Source: Streptococcus sp. oral taxon 431 (GTDB taxonomy: Bacteria; Bacillota; Bacilli; Lactobacillales; Streptococcaceae). From it: a DNA stretch of 64,000 nucleotides. Position 1 is the stretch's first letter. Every line of letters begins with the position of its first letter. Below, in pieces: positions 18,121-30,792 of this stretch. The position numbers were made by a program, and so were the translations under genes. The notes under the pieces were generated by a model. That model was not told where the DNA came from. It ran no database searches and saw only the letters and a list, made by a program, of their open reading frames with translations. The stretch covers positions 312,238-376,237 of the forward strand of contig NZ_JALDUI010000001.1 of NCBI RefSeq assembly GCF_023115445.1. Reading direction: 5' to 3'.

Positions 18121-19438
18121 CTTTAACCTCTAATTCTACTTGACCGTCCCGCATCAACAGTGATACTTGGTCATTTTCTTTCAAATCTTTCGCAGAAGCG
18201 ACTACGACTTCTCCTTTTTTGACAATTGCATAACCTCTGGCTACAATTCGACTAGTATCTAGCATAAGGAGAGCTTCTGATAGACGTTTTACTTCTGCTA
18301 CTTTTGCATCATAGGTCACAGCCATCTGGCTTCGCAGCAGTTTCTTTAATTGCTGGATATGATCCTGATAACGCTGGATTTTGATGATTGGTGATAATTG
18401 TTCCAAACGGTGGACTTGTTCTTGCACCTTTTGTTGATTACGAACCAATTCAGCATTCAATCCTTGCTTCAGTCGCAGCTGTAACTGATCCAAGCGTTGT
18501 AGATAACCGTCATATAAACGCTCTGGTTGTCTGAAGATGACCGATTGACTGAGGATTCTCAAAGCTTCTTTTTTCTTTGACAAGGTATGCTTAACTGCTG
18601 TAGTCATTCGTTTTTCTTGATTCTGAAGATAGGCCAAAAGATCTAACTTAGTTACTGGTGTAGCGAGTTCAGCAGCAGCTGTCGGCGTTGCCGCTCTCTT
18701 GTCAGCAACAAAATCAGCCAAAGTGACATCTGTTTCGTGACCCACACTTGAAATGATGGGTAACGGTGATTCAAAGATAGAGCGAACTACAATCTCTTCG
18801 TTAAAGGCCCAAAGATCTTCAATGGATCCACCACCACGTCCAATAATCAGAACATCTAAATCCTCACGTTCATTGGCTCGAGTTATATTACGAGCAATTT
18901 CCTCTGCAGCACCCTCACCTTGAACTTTAGTAGGATATAAGACAATTTCCACACCAGGGAAGCGTCTGCTAACTGTCGTAATAATATCCTGAATGACAGC
19001 TCCGCTACGGCTGGTCACCACACCTATTTTTTTTGAAAATTGTGGTAAAGATTGTTTAAATCGCTCTTGAAACAAACCTTCTTCTGCCAGTTTCTTCTTA
19101 AGTTGTTCAAATTGGATAGCTAAAGCACCAACACCATCTGGTTCAGCTTTTTCAATGATAATCGAATAACTTCCGCTTGGCTCATAGACTTGAACACGAC
19201 CAACCACATTGATCTTCATCCCTTCTTCTAAATCAAAACCTAGTTTCTGATAAATACCTGACCAAATGGTTGCCTGAATAACCGCTCGATCATCCTTAAG
19301 AGAAAAATACTGATGAGTTGGTCGCTTGCGGAAGTTAGAGACTTGACCAGTTAAATAGACCCGTTCCAAGTAGGGGTCTTTATCGAATTTCATTTTTAAA
19401 TACTTGGTCAACGTTGCTACCGATAAATACTTTTCCAT
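18098..19438 (-). CDS. xseA: Exodeoxyribonuclease VII large subunit
   Basis: Catalytic subunit of exonuclease VII (446 aa). An N-terminal OB-fold (about 1-100) is followed by the nuclease domain. That domain has the conserved [14 protein letters not shown] (near 138), the [14 protein letters not shown] block (near 200) and [14 protein letters not shown] (near 235). A long coiled coil and a short C-terminal segment close the protein. First gene of the run leading to recN. The upstream gap contains a GGTATAAT -10 element but no convincing -35. Confidence 0.96.
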   Translation of the reverse strand: MEKYLSVATLTKYLKMKFDKDPYLERVYLTGQVSNFRKRPTHQYFSLKDDRAVIQATIWSGIYQKLGFDLEEGMKINVVGRVQVYEPSGSYSIIIEKAEPDGVGALAIQFEQLKKKLAEEGLFQERFKQSLPQFSKKIGVVTSRSGAVIQDIITTVSRRFPGVEIVLYPTKVQGEGAAEEIARNITRANEREDLDVLIIGRGGGSIEDLWAFNEEIVVRSIFESPLPIISSVGHETDVTLADFVADKRAATPTAAAELATPVTKLDLLAYLQNQEKRMTTAVKHTLSKKKEALRILSQSVIFRQPERLYDGYLQRLDQLQLRLKQGLNAELVRNQQKVQEQVHRLEQLSPIIKIQRYQDHIQQLKKLLRSQMAVTYDAKVAEVKRLSEALLMLDTSRIVARGYAIVKKGEVVVASAKDLKENDQVSLLMRDGQVELEVKDVKTKEI

Positions 19439-19440
19439 CT

Positions 19441-19699
19441 CTACCTCCTTCTTTTCTCTAGTTTTTCCTGGGTATTATTATACCAAAAAAACGTTTAAAA
19501 ATCTTGAATTTCCACCTAGAATAGTGAAAATACAGGGAATTTATGTGTGAATTAATTTCTTAATATTTTTGCCCCTTTTTTGCCCCCTGAACAGAAAAAA
19601 AAGCCCTTCGGATAAAATCCGAGGGGCTTAAATCTTGTTTAATCAAGAGCCGAACTTTTGAGTTTCAAGGTTCGGGATAAAATAGTTCACTGAACTATT
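19441..19699. other. Gap between xseA and eno with G-tract sequence
   Basis: No gene. On the minus strand, going downstream from eno, there is a palindromic hairpin over the stop codon, a second hairpin (19651-19674), and a strong terminator (19595-19630). Then GGGGGCAAAAAAGGGGC lies at 19571-19587, and finally the xseA promoter area. The G tracts stand out from the AT-rich background. Confidence 0.5.
19595..19630 (-). terminator. eno terminator
   Basis: Minus-strand AAGCCCCTCGGATTTTATCC then GAAGGGCTT followed by eight T. The strong stem lies about 70 bases after the eno stop. A perfect palindrome AAAATAGTTCA / TGAACTATTTT (19679-19701) covering the stop codon may add to 3'-end stability. 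Confidence 0.85.
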
Positions 19700-21007
<1,308 letters not shown>

Positions 21008-21043
21008 TTACTCTCCTTATTGAGTTAAATTTTTTACACCTCT

Positions 21044-21072
21044 ATGATACCTTAAAAAGACACCTTTTTCAA
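21044..21072 (-). promoter_or_regulatory. eno promoter
   Basis: Minus-strand -35 TTGAAA (21067-21072) and -10 TATCAT (21044-21049) with a 17-base spacer, followed by an AAGGAGAG ribosome site before the ATG. Confidence 0.7.
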
Positions 21073-21168
21073 GGAAAAACGTTATCTTTGTGCAAATTTT
21101 CCTTAAGTTTATAAAGTAATCGCTTTCTTTCATCTGTTTTCTCCTTTATTTTATGATATACTATTTTT

Positions 21169-21615
21169 ATGACTGATCTATCTAAACAAATCCTAGAAAA
21201 GGCCAATGGTGGTCTTAAACTAAATCCTGATGAACAAAGACGTTTTCTCGGAACATTTGAGGAACGTGTCCTTGGCTACGCGGACCTTGAAACAGCTGAT
21301 GATGATAAATTTAAAAATGGATTTTTAACAATTATAGAAACCTTTAAAAAAGAGACTCAACCTCTATTTGTCAAAATTTCTCCTCAGGTAGAGTTTGATA
21401 AACAAGTTTTTTATCTAAAACAATCCAAAGATGCTGACTGCCAAGCGACCATCGTTTCTGAAGATCATAACTCTTCTCCTTTTGGCCTAGTTATCCATAG
21501 CGATGCCCCTGTTCAAACAAGTGAAAAAGACCTCAGAAAGGCCTTTTCAGACTTATGGCAGGAAAAAGAGATGAAAAAAGCTCCTACTTCTCTTTGGAAA
21601 AAGTGGTTTGGTTAA
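21169..21615 (+). CDS. YueI-like protein (DUF1694)
   Basis: A 148-residue cytosolic protein, one of few plus-strand genes here, divergent from eno. The [12 protein letters not shown] start, the central [13 protein letters not shown] block and [20 protein letters not shown] region (here [17 protein letters not shown]) fit the DUF1694/YueI family, whose function is unknown. A TATACT -10 lies 10-15 bases before the ATG, so its mRNA would be nearly leaderless or have a very short leader. The gene ends inside the glycerate kinase stop region (four-base overlap, convergent). Confidence 0.8.
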   Translation: MTDLSKQILEKANGGLKLNPDEQRRFLGTFEERVLGYADLETADDDKFKNGFLTIIETFKKETQPLFVKISPQVEFDKQVFYLKQSKDADCQATIVSEDHNSSPFGLVIHSDAPVQTSEKDLRKAFSDLWQEKEMKKAPTSLWKKWFG

Positions 21616-22727
21616 TTTTTCTTCAAAGCTAAAATTTGACCAATGTTTGCAGCTGTATCTTCTAAATAGATAGCTGCATTTTTTAGACTATCCTCAAGCG
21701 GTTCGCTTTTTTCTAGTATTGAAAAGGCAGCAACGAGATTTTCATATGGCAAGGGCGGTAAATCCTCTGACAGACTCCCACAAATAGCAATAACTGGAAC
21801 ACCATTTGGTGTTCTTTTTGCTACTCCGATTGGAGCCTTACCAGATAAACTTTGAGAATCTAACCTACCTTCACCGACAATAACTAGATCTGCATCTGCA
21901 ACCTGTTCATCGAAGTTTATTAAATCTAAACAGGTTTGAATACCAGATACAATCTCTGCTCCTGCAAAGGCACACAAACCAGCCGCAATGCCACCACCTG
22001 CTCCAGCACCATCCAATTTTAACATTTCAGGTGCAACTTTGCGGTAAAAGTTTTCAATAGCAATATCAACGTCTTGGAATTTAGCTGGTTCCAACCCTTT
22101 TTGCTTCCCAAATGTATAGGTAGCACCGTTAATTCCACAGAGTGGATTGGTAACATCTGCTAAGATTTTAATTCGTACATCAGAAGGAATAGATATAACT
22201 TTCTCCTTTGAGATATCAGTAATTTCAAACAAAGACTGACCAATAGCTAGAAGTTCATCTCCATTTTTGTCATAGAACTGGTAACCAAGTCCTGAAGCAA
22301 TACCAATCCCACCATCGTTACTGGATGTCCCACCAACTCCTATATAGATTTCTTTCATTCCTTGTTCGATTAAATATAGGATTAGTTGACCAATCCCCTT
22401 TGTTTGAATCTTCAGTGGATTTCGTTTTTCAATAGGAATTTTAGCAAGCCCAACTAGATAAGCCACCTCGAACAGAGCAAGTTCTCCTTTTTGAACATAA
22501 GTCATTTGAATCTCATCTCCAAAGGGACCTGTCACTAAAGCAGTTTTTTCTACAAGACCAAGTGAATTTTTAATGGCATCCACTGTTCCTTCCCCTCCAT
22601 CGCCAACAGGTAAGAGCAAACATTTCGATTCAGGTAGAGCCTTTTTAAGGCCTCGTTTAATAGCTTTAGCTACTTCACTTGCAGGGAGACTCTCCTTAAA
22701 AGAGTCCGGTGCTATAACAATTTTCAT
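21612..22727 (-). CDS. Glycerate kinase (GarK/GlxK type)
   Basis: Family 1 glycerate kinase (371 aa) that phosphorylates D-glycerate, giving 2- or 3-phosphoglycerate for glycolysis. Typical blocks are [14 protein letters not shown] at 8-21, [13 protein letters not shown] near 40, [13 protein letters not shown] near 130, and the C-terminal [15 protein letters not shown]. It lies 16 bases after serB, so the two are probably cotranscribed. Both enzymes act on three-carbon acids around serine and glycerate metabolism. Confidence 0.92.
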   Translation of the reverse strand: MKIVIAPDSFKESLPASEVAKAIKRGLKKALPESKCLLLPVGDGGEGTVDAIKNSLGLVEKTALVTGPFGDEIQMTYVQKGELALFEVAYLVGLAKIPIEKRNPLKIQTKGIGQLILYLIEQGMKEIYIGVGGTSSNDGGIGIASGLGYQFYDKNGDELLAIGQSLFEITDISKEKVISIPSDVRIKILADVTNPLCGINGATYTFGKQKGLEPAKFQDVDIAIENFYRKVAPEMLKLDGAGAGGGIAAGLCAFAGAEIVSGIQTCLDLINFDEQVADADLVIVGEGRLDSQSLSGKAPIGVAKRTPNGVPVIAICGSLSEDLPPLPYENLVAAFSILEKSEPLEDSLKNAAIYLEDTAANIGQILALKKN

Positions 22728-22743
22728 ACACTCATCTTTCTAA

Positions 22744-23385
22744 TCAAAGGAAATCTATCAGATGCAATACTTTTGTTAAATCTCTATCTTCAATTTGAAG
22801 GGGAATTTCTCCTTTCACGATTTCTTTGGCACAAAAGCCAATCCCGATTCCAGCTCTCTTCAACATTGCTAAATCATTAGCTCCATCTCCAATAGCAATT
22901 GTTCTATCGATTGGTACCTCTAATTCATCAGCCCATCTTACTAGGGTTTCTTTTTTAACTTCTCTGCTGATAATAGAACCAATAAGATTTCCAGTTAAAT
23001 GACCATCTCTGATTTCCAGTTGATTAGCAGCAAATAATGAAATCCCTAAATCTTTTACTATTCTTTCAACCACAGGTGTAAATCCACCCGAAACTAAACC
23101 CACTTCTATCTGATTTTTTTGCAGAGTGTTAATAAATTTCGCAGCATTTTTACTAAGGTGTAGTTCATGATAAATCTTATCAAAAGTATCTACAGATAGT
23201 CCTTGTAATAAAGAAACACGTTTTCTCAGGCTTTCTTCAAAATCAAGTTCTCCTCTCATAGCTTGGGCAGTCATTAGAGCTACTTCTTCTTCACATTCTG
23301 CTTCTTTCCCCAACAAATCAATAACTTCCTCTTCTATCAGTGTCCCATCTACATCCAGTACACAGAGTCCTTTAATTTTTTTCAT
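22744..23385 (-). CDS. serB: Phosphoserine phosphatase
   Basis: HAD-superfamily phosphatase (213 aa) that releases serine from phosphoserine. Motif I is LDVDGTLIEEE, with nucleophile Asp11 and Asp13. Motif II is VSGGFTPVVE near 109, and motif III/IV is GDGANDLAMLKRAG near 167. The helical cap is the C1 type expected for SerB. It is preceded by the glgA terminator, so it begins a separate unit with the glycerate kinase. Confidence 0.92.
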   Translation of the reverse strand: MKKIKGLCVLDVDGTLIEEEVIDLLGKEAECEEEVALMTAQAMRGELDFEESLRKRVSLLQGLSVDTFDKIYHELHLSKNAAKFINTLQKNQIEVGLVSGGFTPVVERIVKDLGISLFAANQLEIRDGHLTGNLIGSIISREVKKETLVRWADELEVPIDRTIAIGDGANDLAMLKRAGIGIGFCAKEIVKGEIPLQIEDRDLTKVLHLIDFL

Positions 23386-23410
23386 ATAATTGCCTTACTT
23401 TCAGAATCTC

Positions 23411-23441
23411 AAAAAATCGTATGAAGGTATCATACGATTTT
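23411..23441 (-). terminator. Terminator after glgA
   Basis: Minus-strand AAAATCGTATGA - TACC - TTCATACGATTTT with following T residues, between glgA and serB. It ends the glycogen operon. Confidence 0.8.
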
Positions 23442-23447
23442 AACTAT

Positions 23448-24881
23448 TTAGTTTGCTAAACTGTGATACAAATCAAGATATGACTTGCAAGCTGTATCCC
23501 AAGAGAAATCACATTCCATAGCTTGAACTTGCATATTTTTCCAAACATCAGGATGGTTGTGATAAACATCCAAAGCTGTTTGCAAGGCCCAGTTGAGCCA
23601 GTATGGAGTTAGGTTGTTAAAGCTAAAGCCTGTACCTGTTCCTTCAATTGGATTAAAGGCTTGAACAGTATCTCTAAGTCCACCCACCTCGTTTACTAAA
23701 GGAAGCGTACCATATCTCATGGCCATCATTTGTGAAAGTCCACACGGTTCAAAGCGACTTGGCATGAGGAAAATATCACATGCTGCATAAATCTCTTGAG
23801 CTAATTTCACATCGAAAGTAATATTGGCAGAAAGTTTTTCTGGGAACACTTGACTAAACCAAGAGAAAGCTTGTTCAAATCCTGGATCTCCAGTTCCCAA
23901 GAGAACAATTTGAATATCCTCTTGAAGCATACGATGCAGGCTTTCAACCACCACATCAAAGCCCTTCTGACGAGTCAAACGTGACACGATACCAATCATT
24001 GGCACATCAGGACGTACTGGAAGACCAACTCTTTCTTGAAGTTTCGCTTTATTTTGAGCTTTTCCTGACAGATCAGTTTTATTAAAATGATACTCAAGTA
24101 AAGCATCCGTCTCTGGATTGTATAAATCAGTATCAATTCCGTTTACAATACCAGAAACTTTACCAGATTCCATACGAAGAATCTGATCGATACCACAACC
24201 AAACTCTGTAGTCATAATCTCATAAGCATAGCTCGGTGACACAGTTGATACACGATCAGCGTATAGAATACCTGCCTTCATCCAGTTGAGGCAGTCATTC
24301 CAACGAACTGTTCCATCAGCATAGCGCTCAAATCCAACCCTGAACAAGTCCCAAAGCATGCTTTCAGAGAATTGACCCTGAAATTCCAAGTTATGAATGG
24401 TCAAAACAGTCTTGATTCCTTGGTAAGCTTGAATCCATCTGTATTTTTCTTTTAACAAGAACGGAATCATTGCTGTATGGTAATCATGAGCATGGAGGAC
24501 GTCAGGTATGAATCCAATACGCTCCATAGCTTCAAGGGCAGCAAGTTGGAAGAAGGCAAAGCGTTCACCATCATCGAAGTCTCCATAAACATGTCCACGG
24601 AAGAAATAATATTGATTGTCAATGAAGTAGAAGGTAACACCATTTAGAACTGTTTTCTTAATTCCACAAAATTGTCTCCGCCAACCAACATAGACTTCGA
24701 ATTGAAGGACATCTTCAATCTGATCACCAAACTTGGCTTCTACCATGTCATAGTAAGGTAAGATAACAGCAACCTCATGCCCAGCTTTTACTAATGATTT
24801 TGGAAGTGCTCCGATAACGTCTCCCAATCCACCTGTTTTTGAAAAGGGAGCGCCCTCTGCTGCTACAAATAAAATTTTCAT
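23448..24881 (-). CDS. glgA: Glycogen synthase (ADP-glucose type)
   Basis: GT5 glycosyltransferase (477 aa) that extends alpha-1,4-glucan chains from ADP-glucose. The N-terminal substrate loop KTGGLGDV begins at Lys15. The C-terminal GT-B domain carries the [17 protein letters not shown] block with the catalytic glutamate. Its start overlaps glgD by four bases. Last gene of glgBCDA. Confidence 0.97.
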   Translation of the reverse strand: MKILFVAAEGAPFSKTGGLGDVIGALPKSLVKAGHEVAVILPYYDMVEAKFGDQIEDVLQFEVYVGWRRQFCGIKKTVLNGVTFYFIDNQYYFFRGHVYGDFDDGERFAFFQLAALEAMERIGFIPDVLHAHDYHTAMIPFLLKEKYRWIQAYQGIKTVLTIHNLEFQGQFSESMLWDLFRVGFERYADGTVRWNDCLNWMKAGILYADRVSTVSPSYAYEIMTTEFGCGIDQILRMESGKVSGIVNGIDTDLYNPETDALLEYHFNKTDLSGKAQNKAKLQERVGLPVRPDVPMIGIVSRLTRQKGFDVVVESLHRMLQEDIQIVLLGTGDPGFEQAFSWFSQVFPEKLSANITFDVKLAQEIYAACDIFLMPSRFEPCGLSQMMAMRYGTLPLVNEVGGLRDTVQAFNPIEGTGTGFSFNNLTPYWLNWALQTALDVYHNHPDVWKNMQVQAMECDFSWDTACKSYLDLYHSLAN

Positions 24882-26017
24882 GAAAGGACATCCTCTGTTA
24901 CTTTTTCGCCTTTTTTGATGACAACAGGGTTTTCTGCTGTACCTCGAATAACAACTCCCTCAGATATTTCAGCACCCTTATCGATAATTGCATACTCAAC
25001 TTGTGCACCTTTTCCAACGACAACACGAGGGAAGATAAGAGACTCTTTAACCAAGCTGTCTTTATTGATACGAACATTACGCGAAATAATAGATTTATCC
25101 ACTTCACCTTCAATGATACTACCAGAAGCAAATTGAGAGGTGTTCACTTTTGAACCAGAGGCGTAGTAGGTAGGTTCTTCGTTTTTAACTTTAGTATGAA
25201 TCTTTTGATTTGGAGAGAACAATGAGTAGAATTTATGCTGATCAAGCATATCTAAATTAGCTTGATAGTATGTTTCTACTGAATGAATATTTGCTAGGTA
25301 ACCTGTATATTCATATGCAAAAGCACCTTCTTTGGCTGCCAAATCACGAAGAACATAACGTAATTTTTCTGGATATTCTTTTTGAGCTTCTTCTTCCAAA
25401 CGTTTAATCAACCATTGAGTGTCTACAACAAAGATATCTGTCGACATGTTGTAGTATTCTTGGTTTGATTTTTTATCAAAGAGTTTGTGAGAAACTACAT
25501 GGTCAGTTTCATCAATATCAAGGATTGCATTCACTTCTGAAATATCTTTCTTAGGTAATTTCTTATAAACAACTGTAATTGGTGATTTTGTTGTATTATG
25601 CAAATGGAAAACTTGATTGAGATCGATATTCACTAAAACATCACAGTTCAAGGAAACTGTTTGATCTGAACCTGAACGTTTTAAGTAAGTTAAGAGTTGT
25701 TGGTAGTATTCTTTACCAACTGTACTGCTCTCTACACGAGTATTGTAGATTCCAAGATAGTAGTGGCTAAGAAGTGTATTCAAGCCCCACTCACGTCCTG
25801 AACGAATATGGTCAAATACAGAGCTGATGTTATCTTGTTGGAAAATTCCAAAGATACTACGAACGCCTGCATTAGCTAAACTTGAAAGCGGGAAGTCAAT
25901 CAAACGATACTTTCCTCCAAATGGTAAAGTTGCCACTGGACGGTTACTTGTCAAGGTTGACATATCATGGAAACCAACGGTATTTCCTAAAATCGCTGAA
26001 TATTTATCAATCTTCAT
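24878..26017 (-). CDS. glgD: GlgD, regulatory subunit of ADP-glucose pyrophosphorylase
   Basis: Homologue of GlgC (379 aa) that forms the heteromeric Firmicutes ADP-glucose pyrophosphorylase. The N-terminal nucleotide-binding loop is degenerate: where GlgC has GGQGTRLG, this has [11 protein letters not shown]. That matches the known non-catalytic, activity-modulating role of GlgD. The left-handed beta-helix C-terminus remains (repeats such as [14 protein letters not shown]). It overlaps glgC by 11 bases and glgA by four. Confidence 0.95.
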   Translation of the reverse strand: MKIDKYSAILGNTVGFHDMSTLTSNRPVATLPFGGKYRLIDFPLSSLANAGVRSIFGIFQQDNISSVFDHIRSGREWGLNTLLSHYYLGIYNTRVESSTVGKEYYQQLLTYLKRSGSDQTVSLNCDVLVNIDLNQVFHLHNTTKSPITVVYKKLPKKDISEVNAILDIDETDHVVSHKLFDKKSNQEYYNMSTDIFVVDTQWLIKRLEEEAQKEYPEKLRYVLRDLAAKEGAFAYEYTGYLANIHSVETYYQANLDMLDQHKFYSLFSPNQKIHTKVKNEEPTYYASGSKVNTSQFASGSIIEGEVDKSIISRNVRINKDSLVKESLIFPRVVVGKGAQVEYAIIDKGAEISEGVVIRGTAENPVVIKKGEKVTEDVLS

Positions 26018-27149
26018 CTGTTGCTACCCCCACTACTTCGTTATATCCGACTACTTGTACTTCTTCTGTACCATCAATTTCAACACCATCAGCGATGACT
26101 GCGCCTTCACCGATGATTGCACGTGTAATTTTAGCACCTCTACCAATAACTGCTCCACTCATGATAACAGAATCAACAACTTCCGCTCCCTTACGAACTT
26201 GAGCAGCTGTAGATAGGATTGAATGCTTCACCGTACCATTTACATAACATCCATCTACTACAAGAGAGTCTTCTACCTGAGCATATTCTCCAAGGAAGTT
26301 TGGTGGAGCGATAAGGTTACGAGAATAAATTTTCCATTGACGGTTACGGCTATCGAGAGCATTCTCTGGAGAGATGTATTCCATATTTGCTTCCCAGAGT
26401 GATTCGATAGTACCAACGTCCTTCCAGTATCCATTGAACTCATAAGCATAGACACTTTCACCAGTTTCAAGATAGTTTGGAATAACGTTTTTACCAAAAT
26501 CTGACATATCAATATTAGCCTTTTCAGCTGCAACTAGCATATTGCGAAGTCGTTTCCAATCAAAGATATAAATACCCATTGACGCCTTAGTTGATTTTGG
26601 TTCAGCTGGTTTTTCTTCAAATTCGACAATACGATTATTAGCATCTGTATTCATAATACCAAAACGGCTAGCTTCTTTAAGTGGCACATCTAAGACAGCA
26701 ACTGTCAAGCTGGCATTATTGTCCTTGTGTGATTGGAGCATATCATCATAGTCCATTTTGTAGATATGATCTCCTGAAAGAATTAAAACATACTCAGGAT
26801 TAATGCTGTCGATATAGTCGATGTTTTGGTAAATAGCGTGACTTGTACCTTCGAACCAACGATTTCCTTCACTTGCAGAGTAAGGTTGAAGGATAGAAAC
26901 ACCTGAATCAATTACATCTAGACCCCAGCTCGAACCGTTCCCGATGTGATTGTTAAGAGCAAGAGGTTGATACTGTGTGATAACCCCAACATTGTGGATA
27001 CCAGAGTTGGCACAGTTAGAAAGAGCAAAGTCAATGATACGATAGCGCCCACCAAATTGCACAGCAGGTTTTGCAATGCTTTGAGTGAGTTTACCGAGAC
27101 GAGTTCCTTGCCCACCGGCAAGGATTAAAGCTAGCATTTCATTCTTCAT
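26007..27149 (-). CDS. glgC: Glucose-1-phosphate adenylyltransferase GlgC
   Basis: Catalytic subunit (380 aa) that makes ADP-glucose from glucose-1-phosphate and ATP, the committed step of glycogen synthesis. The pyrophosphorylase loop [19 protein letters not shown] lies at 12-30, the catalytic region [10 protein letters not shown] near 120 and FEEKP near 178. The C-terminus is a beta-helix. It overlaps glgB by 11 bases, giving coupled translation. Confidence 0.97.
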   Translation of the reverse strand: MKNEMLALILAGGQGTRLGKLTQSIAKPAVQFGGRYRIIDFALSNCANSGIHNVGVITQYQPLALNNHIGNGSSWGLDVIDSGVSILQPYSASEGNRWFEGTSHAIYQNIDYIDSINPEYVLILSGDHIYKMDYDDMLQSHKDNNASLTVAVLDVPLKEASRFGIMNTDANNRIVEFEEKPAEPKSTKASMGIYIFDWKRLRNMLVAAEKANIDMSDFGKNVIPNYLETGESVYAYEFNGYWKDVGTIESLWEANMEYISPENALDSRNRQWKIYSRNLIAPPNFLGEYAQVEDSLVVDGCYVNGTVKHSILSTAAQVRKGAEVVDSVIMSGAVIGRGAKITRAIIGEGAVIADGVEIDGTEEVQVVGYNEVVGVATDED

Positions 27150-29067
27150 TTTCTACTCCTTTTTGAGATTTATTTGATTCTTTTTTAGCGGGTTTCAAGC
27201 GACGTTTGATTTTCCAGATACTTGCCCCCAAAGCTGGCAAAGTAAAGGTCAAAGTCTGCTCATAATCCTTCCATAATCCTTCTTGAGTTTGAACGGTTTG
27301 ATTGTGTTCTTTCCAAACACCTCCCCATTGTTCCAACTCTGTATTCCAAATTTCTTCATACACACCTGCAACTGGCAGTCCAATTGTGAAATCAGGACGT
27401 TCGACTGGTGCCATATTAAAGACACAGACTAGCATCTCGCCTTTCTTTCCTTTACGAATAAAGGAAAGAACACTCTGATCTCTATTATCTGCATCGATAA
27501 TTTCAATTCCATCATAGCTTGTATCAATTTCCCAAAGACAACGGTGGTCCTTATAAAGTTGATTCAACTGAGATGTGAAGTATTTCATCTTGGCATTCAT
27601 TGGATCTTCAAGGTTTGACCATTCTAATTGCTCTTCAGATTTCCACTCTAAGAATTGACCGAATTCGCTACCCATAAAGAGCAATTTCTTACCAGGGTGA
27701 CAAATTTGATAAGTATAAAGATTTCTAAGGCCTGCAAATTGATTATAACGATCCCCCCACATCTTATGCATCATACTCTTCTTACCATGTACAACCTCAT
27801 CATGTGAGAATGGTAGGAGATAATTTTCATTAAAGACATACATAAAACTGAAAGTTACAAGGTTAAAATCATACTTGCGGTAAATTGGATCTTCTTCGTA
27901 GAAACGTAGGATATCGTTCATCCAGCCCATGTTCCACTTGTAGTCAAATCCAAGTCCACCCATTTCCTTCATGCCAGTAATCTTGGTACCTGAAGAAGAC
28001 TCCTCTGCAATCATCATAACATCCGGATGAGCTAGCTTAATAACATCGTTCAAACGTTGAAGGAAATAATAGCCTTCATAGTTGAGATTGCCTCCGTCTT
28101 TATTTGGTGTCCATGGAGCATTGTCATAATCTAGATAGAGAATATTACTTACTGCATCTACACGAATACCATCTAGGTGATAGAAATCAATCCAAAACTT
28201 AATGCTAGAAATCAAGAAAGATTGGACTTCATTTTTACCAAGGTCGAAGTTTAGCGCTCCCCAACCGTAATTGTTAGCCTTATTATGATCTTGATATTCA
28301 AAAGTCGGTGTGCCATCATAGTATGCCAAAGCATCATCATTGATTGTAAAGTGACCTGGAACCCAATCCACAATTACACCGATATTGTTGATATGACATT
28401 CCTCAACAAAGTCTTGAAACTCTTCTGGACGACCATAGGCATGTTCTAAAGCGAAATAACCCATGAGCTGATAGCCCCAACTCAATCCAAGAGGATGAGA
28501 CATCAAAGGCATAAACTCGATATGAGTATAGTTCATCTCAACAAGATATGGGATAAGTTCCTCTTTTAGTTGAGCAAAACTATAAGGTGTTCCATCAGGA
28601 TTTCTCTTCCAAGATCCTGCATGCGCCTCATAGATGTTAACTGGTCTCTCGAAAAATCCCCAACGTTTTCTACGAGCTAACCAAAGACCGTCTTTCCATT
28701 TTTTCTCAGGAATTTCTGTTAAAACAGCCCCTGTGCCTGGACGAGCTTCAAAACGAACTGCCAAGGGATCAATTTTCATGAGTTGATGCCCATTAGCACG
28801 AGTAATATGATATTTATAAATATGTCCCTCTTGAGCTAAAGTGGTAAAAACTTCCCAAACTCCAGATTCATTACGAACCATGGGGATTTGATTTTCAATC
28901 CAGTTAGTAAAATCACCAACTAGATGGACAGCTTGCGCATTTGGAGCCCAGACACGAAAAGTATAGCCATACTCCCCATCTCTTTCCTCACGATGTGCTC
29001 CCAGATAGTGCTGAAGATGGAAATTTTCACCACTGGTAAAAGTTCTTAAAGCTTCTAATGTATCCAT
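27139..29067 (-). CDS. glgB: 1,4-alpha-glucan branching enzyme
   Basis: GH13 transglycosylase (642 aa) that introduces alpha-1,6 branches into glycogen. An N-terminal CBM48 domain (about 25-120, [19 protein letters not shown]) precedes the barrel. Catalytic blocks are GIRVDAVSN (nucleophile Asp), MMIAEESS (acid/base Glu) and SHDEVVHG (transition-state Asp). The lysine-rich tail is unremarkable. First gene of the operon, under a promoter with a cre site. Confidence 0.97.
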   Translation of the reverse strand: MDTLEALRTFTSGENFHLQHYLGAHREERDGEYGYTFRVWAPNAQAVHLVGDFTNWIENQIPMVRNESGVWEVFTTLAQEGHIYKYHITRANGHQLMKIDPLAVRFEARPGTGAVLTEIPEKKWKDGLWLARRKRWGFFERPVNIYEAHAGSWKRNPDGTPYSFAQLKEELIPYLVEMNYTHIEFMPLMSHPLGLSWGYQLMGYFALEHAYGRPEEFQDFVEECHINNIGVIVDWVPGHFTINDDALAYYDGTPTFEYQDHNKANNYGWGALNFDLGKNEVQSFLISSIKFWIDFYHLDGIRVDAVSNILYLDYDNAPWTPNKDGGNLNYEGYYFLQRLNDVIKLAHPDVMMIAEESSSGTKITGMKEMGGLGFDYKWNMGWMNDILRFYEEDPIYRKYDFNLVTFSFMYVFNENYLLPFSHDEVVHGKKSMMHKMWGDRYNQFAGLRNLYTYQICHPGKKLLFMGSEFGQFLEWKSEEQLEWSNLEDPMNAKMKYFTSQLNQLYKDHRCLWEIDTSYDGIEIIDADNRDQSVLSFIRKGKKGEMLVCVFNMAPVERPDFTIGLPVAGVYEEIWNTELEQWGGVWKEHNQTVQTQEGLWKDYEQTLTFTLPALGASIWKIKRRLKPAKKESNKSQKGVENEE

Positions 29068-29084
29068 TAAATCCCCCTTTTATT

Positions 29085-29135
29085 TGAAAGCGTTTTCTTA
29101 TTTTTTATTATACTACCTTTTTAGAGAAGTTTCAA
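29085..29135 (-). promoter_or_regulatory. glgBCDA promoter with cre site
   Basis: Minus-strand -35 TTGAAA (29130-29135) and -10 TATAAT (29107-29112), 17-base spacer. The cre-like TGAAAGCGTTTTCT (29085-29098, 13 of 14 against the usual consensus) lies at the start of the transcript, a position where CcpA blocks transcription. Glycogen synthesis should respond to catabolite control. Confidence 0.75.
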
Positions 29136-29594
29136 GTAAATTACTATATTTTAAAAAATTATTTTGAAAATCTGAAAACAATTCTCTGATGCGTCCTGGG
29201 AAAATCATTTTAATTTTCTGATTTGTCTTCACCTCTTTTCATTTTCTTACATTTTTATATAATAGTAACAAAATATTCGGATTTAAGCAATTTTTAGCCT
29301 GATATTTTTGAAAAATATATTGAAAATCCGTAAATATTGAGTTTATAACATTCAATATAGGTTGCAACTATTCAGAAACCAAGAATTTCCCCCTAAAAAA
29401 TGAGAGTGGGACAGAAATCGGTAATTCGTTAGAATTCGATTTCGTTGTCCCACCTCCGCACAGTTGAGTAGGGCTGTAAAAGCTGATGAAATCAGCGTAG
29501 TAGAGCCCACTCAACCACTGCGTCTTGCTCGACATTCCAAAGACAATTGAGAGGCTAGGACTTTTGTCCCAGCCTCATCTTTATTTACTATTCT
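29136..29594. other. Long AT-rich gap before glgB
   Basis: Upstream of the glgB promoter there is about 260 bases of AT-rich sequence in which I see no gene. It is followed by the large inverted-repeat element at 29395-29583. Confidence 0.5.
29395..29583. repeat. Composite inverted-repeat element (GTGGGACA / GGCTGGGACAAAA type)
   Basis: Starts with a hairpin whose arms are GTGGGACAgAAATCG and CGATTTCGTTGTCCCAC. It continues with a second inverted pair GTTGAGTAGGGCT / AGCCCACTCAAC around AGCTGATGAAATCAGC. It ends with GAGGCTAGGACTTTTGTCCCAGCCTC, itself a perfect hairpin followed by T residues. These modular hairpins are typical of dispersed streptococcal intergenic repeats. It may act as terminator for the gene at 29595-30635. 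Confidence 0.7.
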
Positions 29595-30635
29595 TTACGA
29601 TTTATCTGCGCTTCCCTGAAAAACAAATTTCTCTGGATACTTTTTGATAAAACTTAGTTCATTCTCATTTCCATCATAATCATAGATAAAATCATCTGCT
29701 TGCTCCAATTTCTCATAAAAAGCATCACCATACTCTTCTTCCATCTGTGCTAGCAGCTCAGATCTCTCTTCTCTAACAAAGGAGATAGTTCCGCCAAAGT
29801 ATGCAAGGAGATTTCTGAAATTAGAAGCATGCTCCTTCATTCCAAATAGTTCGAAGCCCTTTAAAGTATCTTCCCAGACAATCCCTGTCGAATTATCGAA
29901 AAATTGATAGTGGCCTCCATTGTTTACTTCGATAAAATACCAGATAATTGCCAGAAGGTATCTTTGTTCTAAAGTAAACATTTTTGCAGAATCGAGATAG
30001 TCTTCATAGGTGTTATAGATGTTAACAGTTTCGTATACTGGTTTAATAATATCCCATGAGTCTTTTGCCTTTTGGACGTCTTCTATCGTAATATTCTTGT
30101 ATAATTTCTTATTCTGTGCAATTTTTATTTCTTGATTAGTTTCATTAACATCTTCAAAATAGTATTTTTGTAACAAGGGATAAGCTGTTGGCCTGTTTTC
30201 AAAAACTTGCTTTAGAGAACCTACTTTAACCAACTCAATACACCAATCAATGACTGGACTTGTTGGGGAGGCAGCATTTTTGATAGCATTTTCTAATAAA
30301 TCTAGAGCCTGATTAGCTTCAGTTTCAAAGTCCTTGTTCGGATTACTAGATAAACGCCAATGGGTAAAACCATTTCGATAATACCAAATAGCATCCCTGT
30401 CTTCTTCAGAAACCATCTCTAAAACTCTTTTGGCTTCTTCGAATTGACTCCAATTATTATAGACTTTGGCTAGTTCACTAAGTACTTGACCACTTAAATT
30501 TTCTAAGCCAAGCTCTGAGAGGATTTCCTTTATCTTTTCGAATTGGTAGGTATGCTTAATGTCTTTGAGACATTGAAGTTTCTCCTCTTCATTTAAGGTG
30601 ACGAATTTTTCCAGAGTAATTGTATTGATATCCAT
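29595..30635 (-). CDS. DUF4375 (DMP19-like) domain protein, unknown
   Basis: A 346-residue soluble protein. The N-terminal half (about 1-170) is helical, with repeat-like TPR character (LSELAKVYNNWSQFEEAKRV, then a conserved IWYYRNGF). The C-terminal half (about 200-330) fits DUF4375/DMP19, with the diagnostic NNGGHYQFFDNSTG and later FGGTISFVREER. DMP19 proteins in other bacteria have been linked to DNA mimicry, but acidic surface mimicry is not established for this branch. It stands alone between two repeat elements, so it may be a recent or mobile accessory gene. Confidence 0.8.
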   Translation of the reverse strand: MDINTITLEKFVTLNEEEKLQCLKDIKHTYQFEKIKEILSELGLENLSGQVLSELAKVYNNWSQFEEAKRVLEMVSEEDRDAIWYYRNGFTHWRLSSNPNKDFETEANQALDLLENAIKNAASPTSPVIDWCIELVKVGSLKQVFENRPTAYPLLQKYYFEDVNETNQEIKIAQNKKLYKNITIEDVQKAKDSWDIIKPVYETVNIYNTYEDYLDSAKMFTLEQRYLLAIIWYFIEVNNGGHYQFFDNSTGIVWEDTLKGFELFGMKEHASNFRNLLAYFGGTISFVREERSELLAQMEEEYGDAFYEKLEQADDFIYDYDGNENELSFIKKYPEKFVFQGSADKS

Positions 30636-30792
30636 AGCTATCTCCCGCTAAAAATAATGAGCTTTAATAATTTTAATTCAATTATTAATGAAACTTCTGC
30701 TTTTTCTATCTGTCTAGAACTTGAAAATAAACTACTTTTTCTGAAAAATTTTAGGTTTACTTTGAACTTCAACGGAGACTTTCTAAAAGTAT

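Noticed and set aside
21017..21133. A 38-codon minus-strand frame between the yueI-like gene and eno, with a good AAAGGAGAAAACAG site before its ATG (MKESDYFINLRK).
   Set aside because: It contains the eno promoter and has no recognisable features, so it would not be on the eno transcript. The ribosome site coincides with the short plus-strand promoter region. Probably chance.
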